A model generated the notes under the pieces. The model searched no databases. It worked only from the letters and a program-made list of their open reading frames with translations, and was not told the DNA's origin. Positions 7,972-15,247 of a stretch of DNA of 15,247 nt are shown piece after piece. Numbering within the stretch: the stretch's first letter is position 1; each line of letters starts with the position of its first letter. Source of the DNA: Candidatus Colimorpha onthohippi (GTDB lineage Bacteria; Bacteroidota; Bacteroidia; Bacteroidales; P3); NCBI GenBank assembly GCA_018064565.1, contig JAGHVA010000031.1, forward strand, positions 1-15,247, read 5' to 3'. Made by a program: the position numbers and the translations under genes.

Positions 7972-8047
7972 CATGTTTTTTTTTGAAACCGCACACCCTA
8001 CCCTACACCAAAAGCAAAAAAAAATCGCCTACAAGTCAATTACTATG

Positions 8048-8428
8048 CTACTTGCTATCCATAAACGCAAAAAACACCGCTGCCACTATCAACCCAAATG
8101 CTACCAAATGATTCCATCGGATAGGCTCCCCCTTAAAAACCGTTGCAACTATCACCGTGAATACGACAAGCGATACACCTTCTTGAATCACCTTAAGTTG
8201 CATCAAGCTAAATGGACCTCCGTTAATCTGCGACCCAATCCTATTGGCAGGTATCATAAAACAATATTCAAACAACGCCAATCCCCACGAGCAGATGATG
8301 ATGAGATACAAAGGCCAATCTGTAGATATCTTCAGCTCTTGCAACTTAAGATTGCCATACCAAGCGAAGGTCATAAACACATTCGATACTATAAGAAGCA
8401 ATATGGTTATCAAAAATTTAGGCATCAT
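8048..8428 (-). CDS. DUF486 / DMT-family small membrane protein
   Basis: This encodes 126 residues with about four hydrophobic helices (roughly 5-24, 37-54, 83-98 and 104-122). Diagnostic family features are FAWYG (21-25), FEYCFMIPANRIG (53-65) and QLKVIQE (77-83), as in the DUF486 proteins, small relatives of drug/metabolite transporters. The substrate is unknown. I placed the start at 8428, where ATG shares its A with the TAA stop of cinA (TAATG), and not at 8464, which would run 12 codons inside cinA. A second ATG at 8425 is equally possible. The arrangement implies translational coupling to cinA. The stop is followed on the minus strand by a T9 run at 8016-8024 but no clear stem. Confidence 0.85.
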   Translation of the reverse strand: MMPKFLITILLLIVSNVFMTFAWYGNLKLQELKISTDWPLYLIIICSWGLALFEYCFMIPANRIGSQINGGPFSLMQLKVIQEGVSLVVFTVIVATVFKGEPIRWNHLVAFGLIVAAVFFAFMDSK

Positions 8429-9720
8429 TATTTCTTTTTTACTGCATGCAACAGCCATGCGCATGCTGAGTGTACGGTTCTGTTGATTATCTGCTGTCGC
8501 TGACCATTAAAATGGAACAAACGAGCTTCTGTTTCGGTAGGCGACGCCACTGCCATCCACACAGTGCCCACAGGCTTGCTGTCGGTGCCACCTCCTGGGC
8601 CTGCTATGCCCGAGGTCGCTACCGCATAGTCGGCTCCTAACCTACAACGAGCGCCCTCCGCCATCTCTCGCACAGTCGCCTCACTCACGGCTCCATGACA
8701 GTGCAACGTGTCGGCTCCAACACCCAATGCAGATTGTTTTACTTCGTTGCTATACGCTACAATACCGCCTTTGAAATATTCCGAAGCCCCAGGCAATGCC
8801 GTAAGACATGTAGCAATAGCTCCTCCTGTACAACTTTCGGCTGTAGCGAGTGTAACTCCTGCTTGAACAAACTGGCAAGCCACAAGTTCTGGCAACGACT
8901 CTACGTCCTCACCCACAATGTACTGTCCTGCCAAATCATACAATCCAACCATCTCTTTTGCAATTTGCTCCCTCAATTGTGCCTCACTACTGCCACGCGC
9001 GGTAAGGCGCAACTTGACCATACCCGCATCTGGCAAATATGCCAACTTGATATTGGATGGTAGCGCCAATTCCCACGGCTCTATCAAATCGCTCAAAAAC
9101 GACTCTCCTATACCATGCACAATAACGTTTTTGTTGACAATTGCCTCTGTTTCAAATCTCAATTTAAGACAGGGTATAATTCTATGCCGCATCAAATATT
9201 CCATTTCTGATGGCACGCCAGGCATCGACACCAACACTTTGCTTACCGACGGCGACACTTCCACCTCTGGAAACCACGATTGCATCTGACTACACCCAAT
9301 ATCAAAAAGCATGGCAGGTGCAGTCCCTACGTCGTTGTTGATCATCTCACAACATTCTGGAACCCACGACTGCTGACGGTTGATAGGCGTCAGTTCAAAT
9401 CCTCTCGCCTTAAATATACGCTTCACATTATCCAACGCCTCACTATTCTCATATAGTTTACTATCAAACAATTCGCACAAGACATGTTTGGTGATATCGT
9501 CTTTGGTAGGGCCAAGCCCACCTGTCAAAAGCACCGCATCACTACCTGCCACTGCTTCTTTTATCGCCGCTGCAATATCCCGACCGTTGTCGCCCACGGT
9601 ATAAACCCGGTGGACCTCCATTCCTGACTCCACCAGCATACGCGACATTTTTGAGGCATTTGTATTTACAACCTGCCCTATCAAAAGTTCATCACCAATA
9701 TTGATTATTGAAACAATCAT
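8428..9720 (-). CDS. cinA: CinA-type nicotinamide-nucleotide amidohydrolase
   Basis: The protein has 430 residues and the usual two-domain CinA layout. The N-terminal MoCF/COG1058 domain begins MIVSIINIGDELLIGQ and carries TGGLGPTKDD (66-75) and MPGVPSEM (166-173). The C-terminal PncC domain carries the nucleophile motif AESCTGG (294-300), VAYSNEVK (321-328) and ATSGIAGPGGGTDSKPVGTV (368-387). PncC enzymes hydrolyse NMN to nicotinate mononucleotide and ammonia, recycling the pyridine nucleotide released for example by NAD-dependent DNA ligase. Some N-terminal domains also have ADP-ribose pyrophosphatase activity; this is family knowledge, not visible here. The enzyme is cytoplasmic. About 20 extra residues (138-160) separate the MoCF elements compared with what I expect. 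It is divergent from nadC, whose product is the same NaMN, and is followed by a coupled membrane-protein gene. Confidence 0.95.
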   Translation of the reverse strand: MIVSIINIGDELLIGQVVNTNASKMSRMLVESGMEVHRVYTVGDNGRDIAAAIKEAVAGSDAVLLTGGLGPTKDDITKHVLCELFDSKLYENSEALDNVKRIFKARGFELTPINRQQSWVPECCEMINNDVGTAPAMLFDIGCSQMQSWFPEVEVSPSVSKVLVSMPGVPSEMEYLMRHRIIPCLKLRFETEAIVNKNVIVHGIGESFLSDLIEPWELALPSNIKLAYLPDAGMVKLRLTARGSSEAQLREQIAKEMVGLYDLAGQYIVGEDVESLPELVACQFVQAGVTLATAESCTGGAIATCLTALPGASEYFKGGIVAYSNEVKQSALGVGADTLHCHGAVSEATVREMAEGARCRLGADYAVATSGIAGPGGGTDSKPVGTVWMAVASPTETEARLFHFNGQRQQIINRTVHSACAWLLHAVKKK

Positions 9721-9859
9721 TATAACATAATTTACAATACGTTAAACAATATATCCCCAAAGCACATTTCATGCAAAATTACACTTTTTATAGCACATAG
9801 GCTTCAATTTACAAAAAATGCGTACCTTTGCAAAATCAAAAACTTCAGTTCTTTTTCAA
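9721..9859. other. Divergent cinA-nadC intergenic region
   Basis: A 139-base AT-rich region drives two divergent genes. The nadC side has a clear -7 box. On the cinA side only a possible TTTG (minus strand, 9758-9761) with a poor TATTGTAA downstream is visible, so I do not call that promoter. No riboswitch-like or operator-like inverted repeat was recognised. Confidence 0.5.
9823..9830 (+). promoter_or_regulatory. -7 box TACCTTTG, promoter of nadC
   Basis: TACCTTTGCA is a full match to the Bacteroidota -7 consensus TAnnTTTG. It lies 30 bases before the ATG at 9860. An ATG at 9818 would lie upstream of this box, so the box also decides the start of nadC. The expected -33 site has no good TTTG. 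Confidence 0.7.
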
Positions 9860-10705
9860 ATGAATCACATCAGCAACTTGGATGAGCTAATCCGCATGGC
9901 ACTTTGCGAAGACATCGGAGATGGCGATCACAGCACTCTGGCATGTATTCCTCCCACAGCACAAGGTTGTGCTGTCATGAAAGCCAAACAGGATGGTATT
10001 TTATGTGGCATAGAGGTTGGCCAACGGGTATTTGAACTTGTAGATAGCCGCACCAAGACTACCGCCTACAAACACGATGGCGACACCATCAAAAAAGGCG
10101 ATTTGCTGATGCGCGTTGAGGGATTCTCCGCTGCCATTCTTACCGCAGAGCGCACCGCACTCAATTTTATGCAACGTCTGAGCGGCATCGCTACCGAGAC
10201 CAACCGTCTGGTACAGATGCTACACGGACTACACACCCAACTGCTTGACACCCGAAAAACGACCCCTAACATGCGTCTTTTGGAAAAATACGCTGTCAAG
10301 TGTGGTGGAGGTACCAATCATCGTATCGGCTTGTACGACATGGTTATGCTCAAAGACAATCACATCGATTTTGCAGGCGGAATTGCTGCAGCCATCAATC
10401 GTACTCACGAATACTTAAAAAGGCAAGGCAAACAGCTCAAAATTGAGATTGAAGTCCGCAATCTCAACGAGTTGCAGCAAGTACTCGACAATGGCGGCAT
10501 CGACCGCATTATGCTCGACAACTTTGATATCCCCACCCTGCGACAGGCTGTAACGCTCATCAACGGTGCCTACGAGACAGAAGCCAGCGGTGGCATTACC
10601 GACCAAACACTGCGCAGCTGTGCCGAGACTGGCGTCGATTTTATATCCGTAGGCGCACTCACGCACCACATCAAGAGTTTGGATATATCTCTCGTTACCA
10701 ACTAA
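9860..10705 (+). CDS. nadC: Nicotinate-nucleotide pyrophosphorylase (carboxylating), QPRTase
   Basis: This enzyme converts quinolinate and PRPP to nicotinate mononucleotide, CO2 and pyrophosphate, the entry of de novo NAD synthesis. The 281 residues match the usual length of about 280. Signatures are CEDIGDGDHS (16-25), LNFMQRLSGIAT (101-112), DTRKTTPNMR (130-139), KCGGGTNHRIGLYDMVMLKD (147-166), EIEVRNLNE (196-204), IMLDNFD (217-223), EASGGI (241-246) and SVGALTHH (263-270). These include the conserved Arg, His and Lys residues that bind the carboxylates and phosphates. I chose ATG 9860 over ATG 9818 because 9818 lies upstream of the promoter's -7 box and adds 14 residues (MRTFAKSK...) not expected in the family. 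It probably heads an operon with the rRNA methyltransferase and queG. nadA and nadB are not in the window. Confidence 0.95.
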   Translation: MNHISNLDELIRMALCEDIGDGDHSTLACIPPTAQGCAVMKAKQDGILCGIEVGQRVFELVDSRTKTTAYKHDGDTIKKGDLLMRVEGFSAAILTAERTALNFMQRLSGIATETNRLVQMLHGLHTQLLDTRKTTPNMRLLEKYAVKCGGGTNHRIGLYDMVMLKDNHIDFAGGIAAAINRTHEYLKRQGKQLKIEIEVRNLNELQQVLDNGGIDRIMLDNFDIPTLRQAVTLINGAYETEASGGITDQTLRSCAETGVDFISVGALTHHIKSLDISLVTN

Positions 10706-10773
10706 CTAACAGATTGCCATTCCATATTATTTTTCCATAAAGCATTTCATCTAAACGTAATACAATCCATCAC

Positions 10774-11991
10774 ATGATTATCACTAAAGAAAACGGCAAA
10801 AAGCAAATCATCTCCCAATCATCAGGTCAAAAATTCAAAATGATAGCCAAAACCATGATGGGATTAGAAGAGTTGTTGGCTGACGAGCTGCAACAATGTG
10901 GTGCCACCGATATTGAGATTTTGAACCGCGCCGTATCTTTCATGGGCGATATGTGCACGCTTTACCGTGCCAACTACACTTGCCGCACTGCCCTATCCAT
11001 TTTGAAGCCCTTTGCCGAATTCGAGGCTTATAATGACCAAGACCTATACAATCAGGTGTATAAGATACCATGGGAAAAAGTCATGGATGTAGATTGTACC
11101 TTTATGATCGACAGCACCACCAGTGGCGAGATATTCACTCACAGCTATTATGCGGCACTTAAAACCAAAGATGCCATAGTAGATCGGTTTCGCAAAAACT
11201 TCGGTCACCGCCCCAATATCGACACCGAGAATGCTGACTATAAATTCAATCTGCATATCGCCGACAGCCACGTTACCATACTTATCAATAGTAGCGGTGA
11301 GAGTTTGCACAAACGAGGCTACCGTCAAGGCGTTGGCATCGCACCTCTCAACGAAGTGCTGGCTGCGGGCATGATTAAACTCTCTGGCTGGAAATGCGAC
11401 TGCAATTTCTACGATCCCATGTGCGGTAGTGGCACCATCCTCATCGAAGCTGCCATGCTGGCCAATAATATTCCTGCACAATATTATCGGGGCGACCGTT
11501 TCGCCTTCAAACGTTGGAAAGAGTTTAATCTTGGCGAGTGGAAACGGGTAAAAGAGCAAGAGAACCGTCGCATAGGCGAAGGCGACTTCGACTACGAGAT
11601 ATGGGGCAACGATATCGACATGAACGTACTCAACCAATGTGAGAAAAACCTTGAATACACCAAGTTACACAAAGATGTAATGCTACATTGTGGATCATTC
11701 GAAGACCAAGATCCTCCCGAGGGGCGCTGCATTATCGTAACCAATCCTCCTTACGGCGAACGTATCAAGGTTGAGGACCTTAACGCCATGTACCAACAGT
11801 TGGGCGACACCATGAAGCAACGCTATGGTGCTGGTCGTGAGGTATGGCTTATATCAAGCGATTTTGACGCACTCAAGCATATCGGACTGAGACCCTCACG
11901 CAAGATACAACTACTCAACGGATCGCTCGATTGCCGCTTTATGAAATTTGAACTCTACGACGGCAGCAAGAAAGACAAATACAACGATTAG
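10774..11991 (+). CDS. rlmL: THUMP-domain class I SAM-dependent rRNA methyltransferase (RlmL N-half type)
   Basis: The 405-residue protein has an N-terminal ferredoxin-like/THUMP region (about 24-175, beginning MIAKTMMGLEELLADEL), the linker LHKRGYRQG (178-186), and a Rossmann methyltransferase domain. SAM motif I is DPMCGSGTILIEAA (214-227), the acidic loop is GNDID (278-282) and the catalytic motif IV is NPPYGER (324-330), typical of N2-guanine methyltransferases. It corresponds to the N-terminal half of E. coli RlmL (m2G2445 of 23S rRNA) and to the single-domain Bacillus YpsC type; the RlmK half is absent. Target specificity is inferred from homology. The ATG at 10774 gives an 18-22 residue extension before the conserved start; ATG 10840 would trim slightly into it. 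It follows nadC by 68 bases and precedes queG by 18. Confidence 0.88.
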   Translation: MIITKENGKKQIISQSSGQKFKMIAKTMMGLEELLADELQQCGATDIEILNRAVSFMGDMCTLYRANYTCRTALSILKPFAEFEAYNDQDLYNQVYKIPWEKVMDVDCTFMIDSTTSGEIFTHSYYAALKTKDAIVDRFRKNFGHRPNIDTENADYKFNLHIADSHVTILINSSGESLHKRGYRQGVGIAPLNEVLAAGMIKLSGWKCDCNFYDPMCGSGTILIEAAMLANNIPAQYYRGDRFAFKRWKEFNLGEWKRVKEQENRRIGEGDFDYEIWGNDIDMNVLNQCEKNLEYTKLHKDVMLHCGSFEDQDPPEGRCIIVTNPPYGERIKVEDLNAMYQQLGDTMKQRYGAGREVWLISSDFDALKHIGLRPSRKIQLLNGSLDCRFMKFELYDGSKKDKYND

Positions 11992-12009
11992 CCTACACGT
12001 TGACACACC

Positions 12010-12921
12010 ATGCAACCCATACAGTCTGATTATGTCAAACAAATGGCTGCCGCTGTAGGATTTGATGCGTGTGGAATTGCCAAGGCTGAAGCGCTACCCA
12101 ATTTTCAAACACAATTGGAGGCATGGCTATCACAAGGATACCATGCCTCTATGAGTTATATGGCAGACCACCGCGACATGCGGTCTGATCCCTCTAAGCT
12201 ATTTCCTGGAGCCCAATGTGTGGTGAGTGTGCTATGCTCCTACAATCCCACCCAAACGCTCTCCGAACCAGCTCCCATAGCTCGCTATGCCTATGGCGAA
12301 GACTATCACGAAAAACTAAAACGGAAGCTCTACTTGCTGCTTTCGCTGCTAAAGCAAGAATATCCTAATCTCGAAGGTCGCCCGTTTGTGGATACAGCCC
12401 CTATTAGCGACAAATTGTGGGCTGCCAAAGCTGGCTTGGGATGGATTGGGCACAACACACTCCTCATACACCCTACCTTGGGCAGTTGGTGTAATATCGG
12501 TGAGTTGATACTTTCGCTACCCGCCAACCATTATGATACTCCTATCGAAAACCGATGTGGCAACTGCGACAAGTGTATGAACGCTTGCTCCAATCAGGCA
12601 ATATGCTCGCTCAACGGCATCACAGCCATCGACGCCCGCCGTTGTGCGGCATACAACACCATCGAGAACCGCGACCCTCAACTACCTAAACAGCTTCGCC
12701 TCAACGGTTGCCTTTTTGGCTGCGACCGGTGCCAAGTTGTATGTCCGTTTAACCAGCACGCCACTGCCAAAACAGAAATTCCCCAAGACAGACTTGACCA
12801 ATTAAGCCGCCTTGGGGAAATAAGTCAACCAGAATTCAACAAGTTGCGCAAGCACTCCGCACTATCTCGTATCAACTTCGACCAGCTGATGCGCAACAAA
12901 AGCCAATCCACTATTCGTTAG
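12010..12921 (+). CDS. queG: Epoxyqueuosine reductase
   Basis: QueG performs the last step of queuosine synthesis, reducing epoxyqueuosine in tRNA with a cobalamin and two 4Fe-4S clusters. The protein has 303 residues, shorter than E. coli QueG (about 379) but typical for versions lacking the HEAT-like C-terminal extension. The N-terminal half has the cobalamin-domain signatures ADHRDMRSDP (52-61) and VDTAPISDKLWAAKAGLGWI (127-146); D128 corresponds to the conserved catalytic Asp. Cluster ligands are C183, C186, C189 and C193, then C212, C234, C238, C241 and C245 (CGNCDKCMNAC; CLFGCDRCQVVCPFN). It lies 18 bases after the rRNA methyltransferase. Its last 11 bases overlap the end of the converging minus-strand gene. 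No other queuosine genes are present here. Confidence 0.94.
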   Translation: MQPIQSDYVKQMAAAVGFDACGIAKAEALPNFQTQLEAWLSQGYHASMSYMADHRDMRSDPSKLFPGAQCVVSVLCSYNPTQTLSEPAPIARYAYGEDYHEKLKRKLYLLLSLLKQEYPNLEGRPFVDTAPISDKLWAAKAGLGWIGHNTLLIHPTLGSWCNIGELILSLPANHYDTPIENRCGNCDKCMNACSNQAICSLNGITAIDARRCAAYNTIENRDPQLPKQLRLNGCLFGCDRCQVVCPFNQHATAKTEIPQDRLDQLSRLGEISQPEFNKLRKHSALSRINFDQLMRNKSQSTIR

Positions 12922-14269
12922 CCACCAGCCGAACAGACAGTCCTAACGAACTTTGATTCCCTATAGTTTGAGTTCCGTTGGTATGAAAATCGAAACTAAA
13001 TGCCTGATTAGCATTCTTTGACGATGACGACCAATAGCTTCCGTACGTTCCACTACTGGTAACCGACCCATTGATACGAGATCCTGCTGCTGGCAAAAAC
13101 ACAGCTCCTGCACGTTGCATCGTCTCCCACTGATAAGCCGTGTAATTATTGGTTGCATAACCGCGCACAAACCCTGACACAAATGTCAACTCGCCTGGTT
13201 TCTTCCAATCGTCAGGCAGAAGCACAATACCACGCTGCCCTGCTACCGTTGCTAATCCCATCTTTTGTTCGGCATCTTTACGCAAGCTGCGCAAGTAATT
13301 CCACTCCTGCATTGTAAGCATACGCCACATACCCGGTTCGTCACCACCACCGCTTATTGCATTATACATACCCCAATCGTTACACACATCCTGCGATTCA
13401 AAATCATTGTCGCACCCCGTACGCCCCCAGCCAAACTGGTCTGACCAGTTGTCTTGTCCAGTCACACACTCATACTGATGCGTAGCAAACCGCCAAGTGC
13501 CGCCCACCGTCTGCCCATTTGCCACAACATGGCTACCCTCTTCGGAATATTGCAAATTGCCTATTGCAAATCGGACGCGCTTCGTTTCGCTTACAGAAAA
13601 ATAGCCTGGCAACACTCCCTCCGTAACAGCATACGTTCTAACTTTTCGAGAAGCTGTCTCGGCAACCGATTCTGACACCTTGACATTATCGGTACGGGTG
13701 TTTTTAGAAGCGTTTTGCAACGCCTTTGCAACGGCAACATCAACCATCATCTTCAAACGTTTTTCCTGTTCCAAATTATCACCCATATTGCCATCATTTC
13801 CTGCATTGTTCATAAGCATACGAATAGAATCTGACCAGTTAGGCAAATTTTTCAATGTGTTATAGTCCGCCGATGCAGCATACAAGGCATACGGAGCACT
13901 TACCAATTGTTGCTGGACATTAGTAGTGTAGTCGTTGCCACCTTTGGGGTCAACATCTACCCGAAGGTAATAGTTGCCTGCCGACCAATCCACCGTGCGC
14001 ATATCACCATACACTGGCAACCCATCACCTATCACCAATCGCACCCACCCCGAACGGTCAGTCGAAGCAGTGGCATGCTCTGAATAAACAAGCTCATCCA
14101 TTGGCGAATTGTGAAATATTGAGAATTTTACATGTACCAACCGGCTCGTTACCAAATTGCCTTGAGGGTCGCGTACTATCATTTGATAATCCATCTTCAA
14201 CGGAGCCTGCGCCCATACGTTGGCAACAAATGCTGCCACAACGCAGATAGTCAAAAATATCTTCTTCAT
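12911..14269 (-). CDS. Secreted FISUMP-like protein
   Basis: The protein has 452 residues. Residues 1-20 are a signal peptide (MKKIFLTICVVAAFVANVWA, cleavage before QA). Residues 22-133 match an N-terminal domain common in exported Bacteroidota proteins (MDYQMIVRDPQGNLV, VYSEHATASTDRSGWVRLVI, GNYYLRVDVDPKGG, QLVSAPYALYAASA). Residues 134-220 are a polar, partly helical linker. Residues 221-452 resemble the Fibrobacter succinogenes major paralogous domain (FISUMP): VRFAIGNLQYS, TWRFATHQYE, DQFGWG, MWRMLTMQEWNYLRSLR, FLPAAGSR, YWSSSS and LSVRLV. No C-terminal T9SS sorting domain is seen, so it is probably periplasmic or a Sec-exported surface protein. Its biochemical role is unknown. It lies 28 bases downstream of the FemAB-like gene, so the two are probably co-transcribed. 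No -7 box was found in the gap. Confidence 0.85.
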   Translation of the reverse strand: MKKIFLTICVVAAFVANVWAQAPLKMDYQMIVRDPQGNLVTSRLVHVKFSIFHNSPMDELVYSEHATASTDRSGWVRLVIGDGLPVYGDMRTVDWSAGNYYLRVDVDPKGGNDYTTNVQQQLVSAPYALYAASADYNTLKNLPNWSDSIRMLMNNAGNDGNMGDNLEQEKRLKMMVDVAVAKALQNASKNTRTDNVKVSESVAETASRKVRTYAVTEGVLPGYFSVSETKRVRFAIGNLQYSEEGSHVVANGQTVGGTWRFATHQYECVTGQDNWSDQFGWGRTGCDNDFESQDVCNDWGMYNAISGGGDEPGMWRMLTMQEWNYLRSLRKDAEQKMGLATVAGQRGIVLLPDDWKKPGELTFVSGFVRGYATNNYTAYQWETMQRAGAVFLPAAGSRINGSVTSSGTYGSYWSSSSKNANQAFSFDFHTNGTQTIGNQSSLGLSVRLVANE

Positions 14270-14297
14270 ATTTGTAAAGGTTCTTAAATAAACATAA

Positions 14298-15236
14298 TTA
14301 ACGTCGATTGCGCATCATGAACGAAATCAATGGGTTTGCATAACGACAAACCATAAAATAGGGTGTCTGACATGTGCCAAACGAACGGTTAAAATACTCC
14401 TTCCCTCGTATCATACTACCCTCAAAATCGAACGCCTTGGTCCGAGATGAGAGCCATTGTATCAACTGCCATATCAGCAACGTGACGTGATCAGACTTAT
14501 AATAATCATGACTATAAGCAGTCATCTGCAAATGCGCTTGATTGCTGTCGTATATCACAAAAGCGGCCGCTACCGCCTGGTGCCACTCGTTTTCCAATCG
14601 CAACAAAGCTCCTTGATGTCTTGCTATAGCCTCATTTGCCACCCGCACCACCAAATCAAAAGGTAGCAGTTCTTGCTTGCCTTTACGATTCCAATAGTCA
14701 GCATGAAACTGCGCAAACCACGCTGCATCATGCGTCTCTACTATCTGCAACCGTTCTTTGTTGCGCGTAATCTTCCGCTGACGCTCATGCACGTCGAACG
14801 ATTGGAATACTAAATCAGGATTCTCTATATTCTCTATCCTATAAGTATAACGGGTTGATTGCCTGAATCCTCTCCAATAAAAAGGGAGCCAATTGGTAAC
14901 CGTTGGTGAAAAACACTGCTGATAGCATGTTAGATGGAGACTACTCAAACTATCAATCAGTTTGTTTGCCACCTCGCACTCAAACCGCAACCTATGAGAT
15001 TCTGAGATGGGCGACTCCAAGGCCTCATAATTATACCACGGACCGTTGAACTGCGTAAGTTGAGGCTGCACAATATAACGCATCCCACACTTAGATCCAA
15101 TAAGATACGGCAGTGCACCCAACACCTTATCTCCTTGCATCACCAATGCTACATCCCACTGCTTACCACTACACACAACCTCCATCCACCAATACTGTTG
15201 GAATATCGGAATCTTGCTCTGCAACGATTCACACAA
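14298..15236 (-). CDS. FemAB/GNAT-like acyltransferase
   Basis: The 312-residue protein resembles Bacteroidota GNAT proteins of the FemAB / BioF2-like group (COG2348/COG5653). The N-terminus has IPIFQQYWWMEVV (9-21) and WDVALVMQGDKVLGALPY. The middle has HERQRKITRNKERL (150-163). The C-terminal GNAT fold ends with AFDFEGSMIRGKEYFNRSFG (268-287), the most diagnostic segment. Members transfer amino acids or acyl groups to cell-envelope precursors; the substrate here is not deducible. No signal peptide or clear membrane segment is seen, so it is probably cytoplasmic. The start appears to be TTG at 15236, one codon after an in-frame TAA (15240-15242). The next ATG (15185) would delete the conserved IPIFQQYWW segment. 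Confidence 0.78.
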   Translation of the reverse strand: MCESLQSKIPIFQQYWWMEVVCSGKQWDVALVMQGDKVLGALPYLIGSKCGMRYIVQPQLTQFNGPWYNYEALESPISESHRLRFECEVANKLIDSLSSLHLTCYQQCFSPTVTNWLPFYWRGFRQSTRYTYRIENIENPDLVFQSFDVHERQRKITRNKERLQIVETHDAAWFAQFHADYWNRKGKQELLPFDLVVRVANEAIARHQGALLRLENEWHQAVAAAFVIYDSNQAHLQMTAYSHDYYKSDHVTLLIWQLIQWLSSRTKAFDFEGSMIRGKEYFNRSFGTCQTPYFMVCRYANPLISFMMRNRR

Positions 15237-15247
15237 CTGTTATATAC

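Noticed and set aside
9732..9761. TTTG plus TATTGTAA as the cinA promoter
   Set aside because: The spacing is plausible, but the -7 part does not match TAnnTTTG and would leave a leader of only about six bases.
11044..11637. 197-codon minus-strand frame inside the rRNA methyltransferase gene
   Set aside because: It is fully antisense to a conserved SAM motif region and no family features are seen.

Overview
The window looks like chromosomal DNA of an uncultured member of the Bacteroidales (Bacteroidota). The reasons are two TAnnTTTG-type -7 promoter boxes, the lack of Shine-Dalgarno sites, a giant exported protein ending in a CHU_C / type IX secretion sorting domain, and a second exported protein with a Bacteroidota-type N-terminal domain. 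No rRNA, tRNA, CRISPR array or complete insertion sequence was seen. The longest gene-free stretches are about 170, 140 and 120 bases.

Layout. (1) Bases 1-671 carry a plus-strand gene whose frame is open to the left edge. It has a poly-C run and an in-frame direct-repeat region, then two short hairpins, then a DprA/SLOG-like Rossmann domain. (2) Bases 842-7927, minus strand, are one 2361-residue secreted multidomain protein: signal peptide, LamG lectin fold, jelly-roll domains, 12 regular cysteine-pair repeats plus one split unit, an FG-GAP/VCBS beta-propeller with eight Ca-loop motifs, a CARDB-like domain and a C-terminal CHU_C sorting domain. It has its own promoter. (3) Bases 8048-9720, minus strand, hold a translationally coupled pair: cinA/pncC-type NMN deamidase and a four-helix DUF486 membrane protein. 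(4) Bases 9860-12921, plus strand, hold nadC, a THUMP-type 23S rRNA methyltransferase (RlmL N-half type) and queG, closely spaced and probably co-transcribed from one promoter in the cinA-nadC intergenic region. (5) Bases 12911-15236, minus strand, hold a FemAB/GNAT-like acyltransferase followed by a secreted FISUMP-like protein. The latter converges on queG with an 11-base overlap.

How the genes work together. cinA (NMN to NaMN) and nadC (quinolinate to NaMN) are divergent neighbours whose products meet at nicotinate mononucleotide, so the intergenic region joins NAD salvage and de novo synthesis. nadC is followed by two RNA-modification genes. The giant protein appears to be a surface adhesin or matrix protein delivered by a type IX system encoded elsewhere. 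The left-edge gene may be the C-terminal part of a larger mobile-element-related protein, but the window does not show enough to prove that.
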